Source: Opitutales bacterium (lineage in GTDB: Bacteria; Verrucomicrobiota; Verrucomicrobiia; Opitutales; Seribacteraceae). Taken from it: a DNA stretch of 64,000 bases. Positions 59,301-64,000 of the stretch are shown here, one piece after another. The stretch lies in contig JAOFTV010000002.1 in assembly GCA_028045305.1 (NCBI GenBank), forward strand, positions 124,001-188,000, given 5' to 3'. A program made the position numbers and the translations under genes. A model generated the notes under the pieces. The model saw only the letters and a program-made list of their open reading frames with translations. It did not search any database and had not been told where the DNA came from. Numbering within the stretch: the stretch's first letter is position 1; each line of letters opens with the position of its first letter.

Positions 59301-61922
59301 ATGGCCCGCCCACTTTTTTCATTCCTAACATTTTGGCTTTCTTTTGTCCACCTGCATGCAGATTCTTTTGATCCTGGTAGGTTGACTGCGGTCACCCTGC
59401 TTGAGCAACTCAACCAACCCATGGAATTGGCGGTCGCTCCAGACGGGCGAATCTTTTTTATCGAACTGAATGGAGAGTTTCGGGTACTGGATCCCCAAAA
59501 GGGGGAGCCCGCACTGATTCGCAAGTTCGAAGTAGCCCGCCGGGGAGAGGTGGGATTGATCGGGTTGGCACTCGACCCTAATTTCGAGAACAACAACTGG
59601 GTTTATTTACAATATTCTCCAATTGGCCTAACCTCCCAAAGAACATCACGCTTCACTCTTCAGGGAAACAAGATCGAGGAAGGTAGCGAGAAAAAATTAA
59701 TCGAATTCCATGAACCCTTTGGAACCGGGCCCCACCATGCTGGCTCACTGGAATTTGGACCCGAGGGCTGCCTTTATATTTCCACCGGCGATGATACGAG
59801 CCCAGGTGGAGATTCCAAGGGGTATGCCCCGATCGATGATCGCCCCGGCCAGTTCCGGCTCAGTGCCGAAAAATCCTCCTCCAATCCTTTCAGTTACAAC
59901 GGTAAGGTTTTGCGCATTCGCCCCATGGATGATGGAGGGTACGAAGTTCCTGCAGGTAACCTCTTTCCCAAAGATGGCACCAAAGGGTTGCCAGAGGTTT
60001 ATGTAATGGGATGCAGGAATCCCTGGAGAATCAACCTAAACCAAAAAACAGGCACGCTTTACTTTGGTGATGTCGGACCCGATGCCTACCTCGAGGGGGA
60101 ACGTGGCCCTGCCGGCCACGATGAGATCAATCAGGTAAAACAGGCTGGAAATTTTGGCTGGCCCTATTTTGTGGGCAATAATTTCGCCTATCCCATGCGG
60201 AACTTTAATACCTCTGAACTTCATCCCGCCCAAAACCCAGACGCCCCAGTAAATCATTCACTTTATGTTGAAGGAAATGTCACGCTACCGCCGGCCAAGC
60301 CTGCTTTTATTTGGTATCGTACAAAGGGAACCCCAGAATTTAAAATTCTCAGAGGCGGAGGACTGCGGAGCAGAGCCTTTGGTCGCACCGCCTGTGCCGG
60401 TCCGGTCTTTCATTATAATTCTAAACTTAAGAGCGAAACCAAACTCCCCAAGCACTTTGATAACTGCCTATTTATTTACGAGTGGACCCGTAACTGGGTC
60501 TTTACTGCCCGGCTCGATAAAAACGAAGAATTGGTAGACCTTGAACCTTTTATGCCGGATCATTCTTTCATTCGTCCCATCGATATGGAATTTGGACCCG
60601 ATGGCGCCCTTTATCTAATTGAGTATGGAACAACCTGGGGGAAAAACGAAAACGCCAAACTTGTTCGCATTGATTATATCCGTGGCAACCGCCCACCTGT
60701 AGCCAAAATTTCCGCAGACCAAACAGCCGGAAAAGCCCCATTGACGATTCGTCTCTCAAGCGAGGGAAGCCAAGACCCGGACAAGGGCGATACCCTGAGC
60801 TATGAATGGCGGAAGATTCCTGGCGATGACTCCATTCTCTCCACCTCTCACAACCCCACCCTGACCTTGGAGGATTTCGGGAACCTGAAAATCTCCCTCA
60901 CCGTAAAAGATGCAGCAGGAGTAAGTGCGAAGGCAACGCTCCCAGTCTCCGTTGGCAATGGTCGGCCTTCCGTCAAAATCGTCTCTCCCCAAAACGGGGA
61001 CTTTTTTGAATTTGGTAAACCCATCGAGTGGGTGGTTGAGGTAAGCGACGAAGAGGATGTGTCGATCGATTCCAACCGGATCAAACTCGCACACAAGGTG
61101 GCATTTGGTTCATCCAGCAAACAACCGACGAGCTTGCAGGGGGAAATTCATCCGGGGCTTGGTTCGATGAAGGCAAGTGATTGTTTTAATTGTCACTCCG
61201 TGGCCCAGCAACTGGTGGGCCCCTCTTTTTCCGCAATTTCCGAAAAATACCAAGGTGTTAAAAAAGCACGAAATGAAGCCGCCCATAGAATTATTCATGG
61301 GTCTTCAGGTGTCTGGGGACAAATCCCCATGATGCCCCACCCCCAGCACAGTAGTAAAGTTGCCCGGGAAATGGTGGACTGGATTTTTTCTCTGGGACAG
61401 GAAGAAGATTCCGTGCAACGGGGAAATTCTGGATCCCTCATCGTTGAAAAACCAAAGGATACCCCCAACCAATCCCTTCTGCTTCTTGAAGCAAGTTACA
61501 TGGATGGCGGTGCCCTGCCTGTTGCTCCACTCAGGGGGTCCCAACTCATCCAACTAAGACCCAGAGAAATCCAAGGAATTGCTGCGGATTTTCACGAAGG
61601 TGTAATCCTCTCGGAGAAAGTAGTGGGCCACATCGGGCATGGATCCTATCTTTGCTATCAGGGGATTAACCTAACTGGCATTACTGAAGTGGTTGCTAAA
61701 GTTGCCAGTGCCGGGGCAGGTGCTGAAGTGCAATTGCGCATTGGTTCGTCCAAAGGTAAATTAATTGGCAAAACTTTAGTGAGTCCCAACGGCAGTTGGT
61801 CCGAATATTTTGATCAAACTACTACCATATCTCCAACCGCCGGAAGGCATGATCTCTATGTGTGCTTTCACAAACCAGGTAAAAATGGTTTAATGAATTT
61901 GGCCTCTCTTCAATTTAATTGA
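59301..61922 (+). CDS. Exported sugar-dehydrogenase-like propeller - PKD - cytochrome c - CBM fusion
   Basis: ATG 59301 begins a signal peptide (MARPLFSFLTFWLSFVHLHA); an in-frame TTG lies at 59289. Residues ~20-450 form a six-bladed propeller of the PQQ-dependent soluble glucose/aldose dehydrogenase (GSDH) type: NQPMELAVAPDGRIFFIE, GEVGLIGLALDPNF, SLEFGPEGCLYISTGDD, VYVMGCRNPWRIN, HDEINQVKQAGNFGWPYFVG and EFGPDGALYLIEYG. PKD/Ig-like domains follow (~465-600; GSQDPDKGDTLSYEW), then cytochrome c (CFNCHS at ~627, Met candidate in IPMMPHPQHSS), then a C-terminal CBM6-like beta domain (~730-873). One chain thus offers catalysis, heme and carbohydrate attachment. Confidence 0.9.
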   Translation: MARPLFSFLTFWLSFVHLHADSFDPGRLTAVTLLEQLNQPMELAVAPDGRIFFIELNGEFRVLDPQKGEPALIRKFEVARRGEVGLIGLALDPNFENNNWVYLQYSPIGLTSQRTSRFTLQGNKIEEGSEKKLIEFHEPFGTGPHHAGSLEFGPEGCLYISTGDDTSPGGDSKGYAPIDDRPGQFRLSAEKSSSNPFSYNGKVLRIRPMDDGGYEVPAGNLFPKDGTKGLPEVYVMGCRNPWRINLNQKTGTLYFGDVGPDAYLEGERGPAGHDEINQVKQAGNFGWPYFVGNNFAYPMRNFNTSELHPAQNPDAPVNHSLYVEGNVTLPPAKPAFIWYRTKGTPEFKILRGGGLRSRAFGRTACAGPVFHYNSKLKSETKLPKHFDNCLFIYEWTRNWVFTARLDKNEELVDLEPFMPDHSFIRPIDMEFGPDGALYLIEYGTTWGKNENAKLVRIDYIRGNRPPVAKISADQTAGKAPLTIRLSSEGSQDPDKGDTLSYEWRKIPGDDSILSTSHNPTLTLEDFGNLKISLTVKDAAGVSAKATLPVSVGNGRPSVKIVSPQNGDFFEFGKPIEWVVEVSDEEDVSIDSNRIKLAHKVAFGSSSKQPTSLQGEIHPGLGSMKASDCFNCHSVAQQLVGPSFSAISEKYQGVKKARNEAAHRIIHGSSGVWGQIPMMPHPQHSSKVAREMVDWIFSLGQEEDSVQRGNSGSLIVEKPKDTPNQSLLLLEASYMDGGALPVAPLRGSQLIQLRPREIQGIAADFHEGVILSEKVVGHIGHGSYLCYQGINLTGITEVVAKVASAGAGAEVQLRIGSSKGKLIGKTLVSPNGSWSEYFDQTTTISPTAGRHDLYVCFHKPGKNGLMNLASLQFN

Positions 61923-61999
61923 AAATAAAATTGTCTTAGTTATATCCTCCCAACCTATCTTTATATTATAAATTACAAAATTTTAATATTTAATTAAAG

Positions 62000-64000
62000 A
62001 TGCCCAAAGCAAAAAGGGAGACTATTCTATTTCACCTCCTTAGGACTGTATTCTGGATTATTGTTTCCGGAAACCATTGGCTTTCAGCAACCCCAAAGCC
62101 AGTAAAAGGCAAAGATATATTCCTCAAACATTGTGCAGAATGTCATGGAAATCGAGGAGAAGGTGTCGATGACGAATACAGTAAACCTCTGATCGGAGAT
62201 TGGCCCCGAGATAAGTTAACTCAATATATAGAAGAGACGATGCCAGATTACGATCCAGCCCTAGTAAAAGGTCAGGAGGCGGAAACCGTATCTCATTACA
62301 TCTACAATACCTTTTATCAAAAGCCGGGATTATTTGCTAAGACAACTAAACCGGAACTTGCTCACTTAACAAATCGACAATACCGACAATCCGTGGCCGA
62401 CCTTTTTGCACAATTTGAGGGGAAGCCCAAAATTACAAATCCACGCCATGGATTAGTGGGAAAATACTTCAATACAGAAGGAATGAATAAGCGAAAGAGT
62501 ATACACACCGAAAAAATTGATTCCGTAATTGATTTTAATTACTCGAACAAGTCGCCATTGAAAGGAATGAATCCAAACAAATTTTCAATTTACTGGGAAG
62601 GTTCTATACTGCCGCGAGAATCTGGTTGGTATGAATTTTTTGTAAAATCTCCCAACGGTTTTGAATTTAGAATAAATCAAAAAAATTCATCCCCTACGAT
62701 AGAGCAGAAAGTTTCCACAGGGATGCTTCATGAAACAAGTGCCAAACTGTATTTGCTCGGTGGACGCCCCTACCCATTCTCCCTAAATTATTTCAAGTTT
62801 GATGATCCCAAAGCCTCGATTGAGCTAAGGTGGAAAACTCCCATTGGAAAAAAAGAGATCATTCCAGCTGATTATTTCTACACGCAGGTTGTCCCTCCTT
62901 CCTTTGTTATTCAGCAAAAACTTCCACCCGATGATGCATCACATGGATATGAACGGGGCACTCAAGTGGACGGCACCTGGGATGAAGCAATTACCTATGC
63001 TGCTTTGGATGCGGCAAAATATGCCAGTAGTAAAATAATGCGACTGGCTAAACCTAATAATGGTGAAGAAAAACAACAGATCATTCCAATCGTAGAAAAC
63101 TTTGTCCGCTTTGCATTTCGAGAAAAACTTAGTGAAGAAGAATTGACTCAATATGTCCGGTTAAAATTCTCAGAACAAGAACCACATAACACTACCATAG
63201 AAAAAATCGTTCTCTTTACTTTAAAATCTCCACGATTTCTTTATCCGGAGTGGCAAACATTGGCAAAAAAAGAACCTGACCCCTATGTGATAGCCTCCAG
63301 ACTGGCACTCTATTTCTGGGACTCCATACCTGATCAACGAATGCATAAATTGATCGAATCAAACAACTTGCACAAGAAAATCCACTTCGAAAAACAGGCT
63401 AAAATCATGCTAAAGGACTCCCGAACTAAAGCTAAATTCACCGAGTTCATGATTGCTTGGCTGGATATGAAAAACAAGGAACTCCCCCGGCTCGACCACA
63501 AAAAGTTTCCAAATTTCTCGGCTTTGCTAGCACTTGATTTACGAAGGTCTCTATTGCAATGGGTCGAAAATAATGTCTGGGAAAAGAGCTTTAAATGGAA
63601 TTCTTTTCTGGGGATGGATAAGGTTTATGTGAACGCGAGAATCGCGGAATTTTACGGCATCCAATATCCCAAAAATCAGAAAAAGGAAGAATTTTGGGAA
63701 ATTGATTCATCAATAATCGGGCGTGAGGGTTTGCATACACACCCTTATGTTTTGGTTAGTCATTCTTACCCTGACGAAAGTTCCCCCATCCACCGTGGAA
63801 TCTTCACAAGTCGTAAAATTCTGGGGAGGATGCTTCGACCACCTACTGAAGCTGTATCCTTTGAGAATTCCGAATTTGATCCATCATGGACGATGAGACG
63901 AAAAGTCGAAGAACTTACCAAATCTGCAAATTGTATGAGCTGTCACGATCTTATTAACCCCACAGGGTTTCTCCTGGAAGGCTATGATGCAGCCGGGAAA
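62000..64000 (+). CDS. PA14-containing DUF1592/DUF1588 cytochrome protein (3' truncated by window end)
   Basis: Open for 667 codons from ATG 62000 to the last base without a stop, so it continues outside. A signal-like hydrophobic segment (TVFWIIVSGNHWLSA) is followed by a cytochrome c domain with CAECH at ~45-49; then a DUF1587-like NRQYRQSVADLF; a PA14 domain inserted at ~150-290 (GLVGKYFNTEGMNK, WEGSILPRESGWYEFFVK); DUF1592 at ~430 (ASRLALYFWDSIPDQRM); and DUF1588 (SPIHRGIFTSRKILGRMLRPP) with a second CxxCH, CMSCH, at ~645. The DUF1585 end should lie just beyond the window. A DUF1552 partner gene may follow, as at 7010-10508. Confidence 0.9.
   Translation, partial: MPKAKRETILFHLLRTVFWIIVSGNHWLSATPKPVKGKDIFLKHCAECHGNRGEGVDDEYSKPLIGDWPRDKLTQYIEETMPDYDPALVKGQEAETVSHYIYNTFYQKPGLFAKTTKPELAHLTNRQYRQSVADLFAQFEGKPKITNPRHGLVGKYFNTEGMNKRKSIHTEKIDSVIDFNYSNKSPLKGMNPNKFSIYWEGSILPRESGWYEFFVKSPNGFEFRINQKNSSPTIEQKVSTGMLHETSAKLYLLGGRPYPFSLNYFKFDDPKASIELRWKTPIGKKEIIPADYFYTQVVPPSFVIQQKLPPDDASHGYERGTQVDGTWDEAITYAALDAAKYASSKIMRLAKPNNGEEKQQIIPIVENFVRFAFREKLSEEELTQYVRLKFSEQEPHNTTIEKIVLFTLKSPRFLYPEWQTLAKKEPDPYVIASRLALYFWDSIPDQRMHKLIESNNLHKKIHFEKQAKIMLKDSRTKAKFTEFMIAWLDMKNKELPRLDHKKFPNFSALLALDLRRSLLQWVENNVWEKSFKWNSFLGMDKVYVNARIAEFYGIQYPKNQKKEEFWEIDSSIIGREGLHTHPYVLVSHSYPDESSPIHRGIFTSRKILGRMLRPPTEAVSFENSEFDPSWTMRRKVEELTKSANCMSCHDLINPTGFLLEGYDAAGK

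Overview
The window looks like chromosome of a PVC-superphylum bacterium, most likely a Verrucomicrobiota (Opitutae-like, probably marine or sediment). The reasons are family-level: DUF1592/DUF1588-type planctomycete cytochromes paired with a Tat-exported DUF1552 protein, several TIGR02604 'membrane-bound dehydrogenase' propellers with CxxCH domains, DUF1080 and ThuA proteins, and a surface protein with Trp-rich repeats typical of that group. Base composition is moderate and even, I see no insertion sequence, phage, CRISPR, tRNA or rRNA, and no gene-free gap exceeds 300 bases. Many starts have no recognisable Shine-Dalgarno sequence. The taxonomic call is inference; no marker RNA is present.

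Layout. 1-4006: truncated surface protein, outer-membrane barrel, NAD-dependent epimerase, DUF1080 protein. 4109-7013: ABC-2 exporter (ATPase, permease) plus a small DUF3817 membrane protein. 7010-10508: DUF1552/DUF1592 pair. 10638-14413: tRNA-dihydrouridine synthase, a YgaVP-like ArsR/rhodanese operon with a visible palindromic operator, and a ClC antiporter. 14445-18840: polX-uup-SMUG1 run, which looks like a base-excision-repair operon. 18999-28741: acetylesterase, heme A synthase, ABC-F ATPase, FG-GAP protein, MYG1-like hydrolase, SulP transporter, TIM-barrel isomerase. 28776-38537: SGNH-ThuA protein, azurin, two cytochrome/propeller dehydrogenases and a PhoD-like phosphatase. 38666-47854: PIG-L deacetylase, barrel protein, katG, pntAB, DEAD-box helicase. 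47925-57175: ThuA gene broken by a 10-G run, DUF1080-ThuA fusion, GT39-like membrane protein, DUF420 protein with an EF-hand loop, and a roughly 1500-residue five-module protein. 57313-64000: FKBP isomerase, fbp, a sugar-dehydrogenase/PKD/cytochrome c/CBM fusion, and a second DUF1592-type cytochrome running off the window end.

Functional theme. Housekeeping genes (fbp, pntAB, katG, ctaA, polX, dus) are interleaved with a large exported oxidative toolkit: propeller dehydrogenases, c-type cytochromes, blue-copper proteins, and ThuA/DUF1080 modules that known biochemistry links to 3-keto-sugar metabolism. The main point of interest is that ThuA, SGNH, propeller-dehydrogenase and cupredoxin modules occur as separate neighbouring genes at 28776-33115 and again joined in one polypeptide at 52676-57175. 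The second is a ThuA gene with a homopolymeric G tract exactly at its frameshift, which may be a contingency locus, a decaying gene or a sequencing error.
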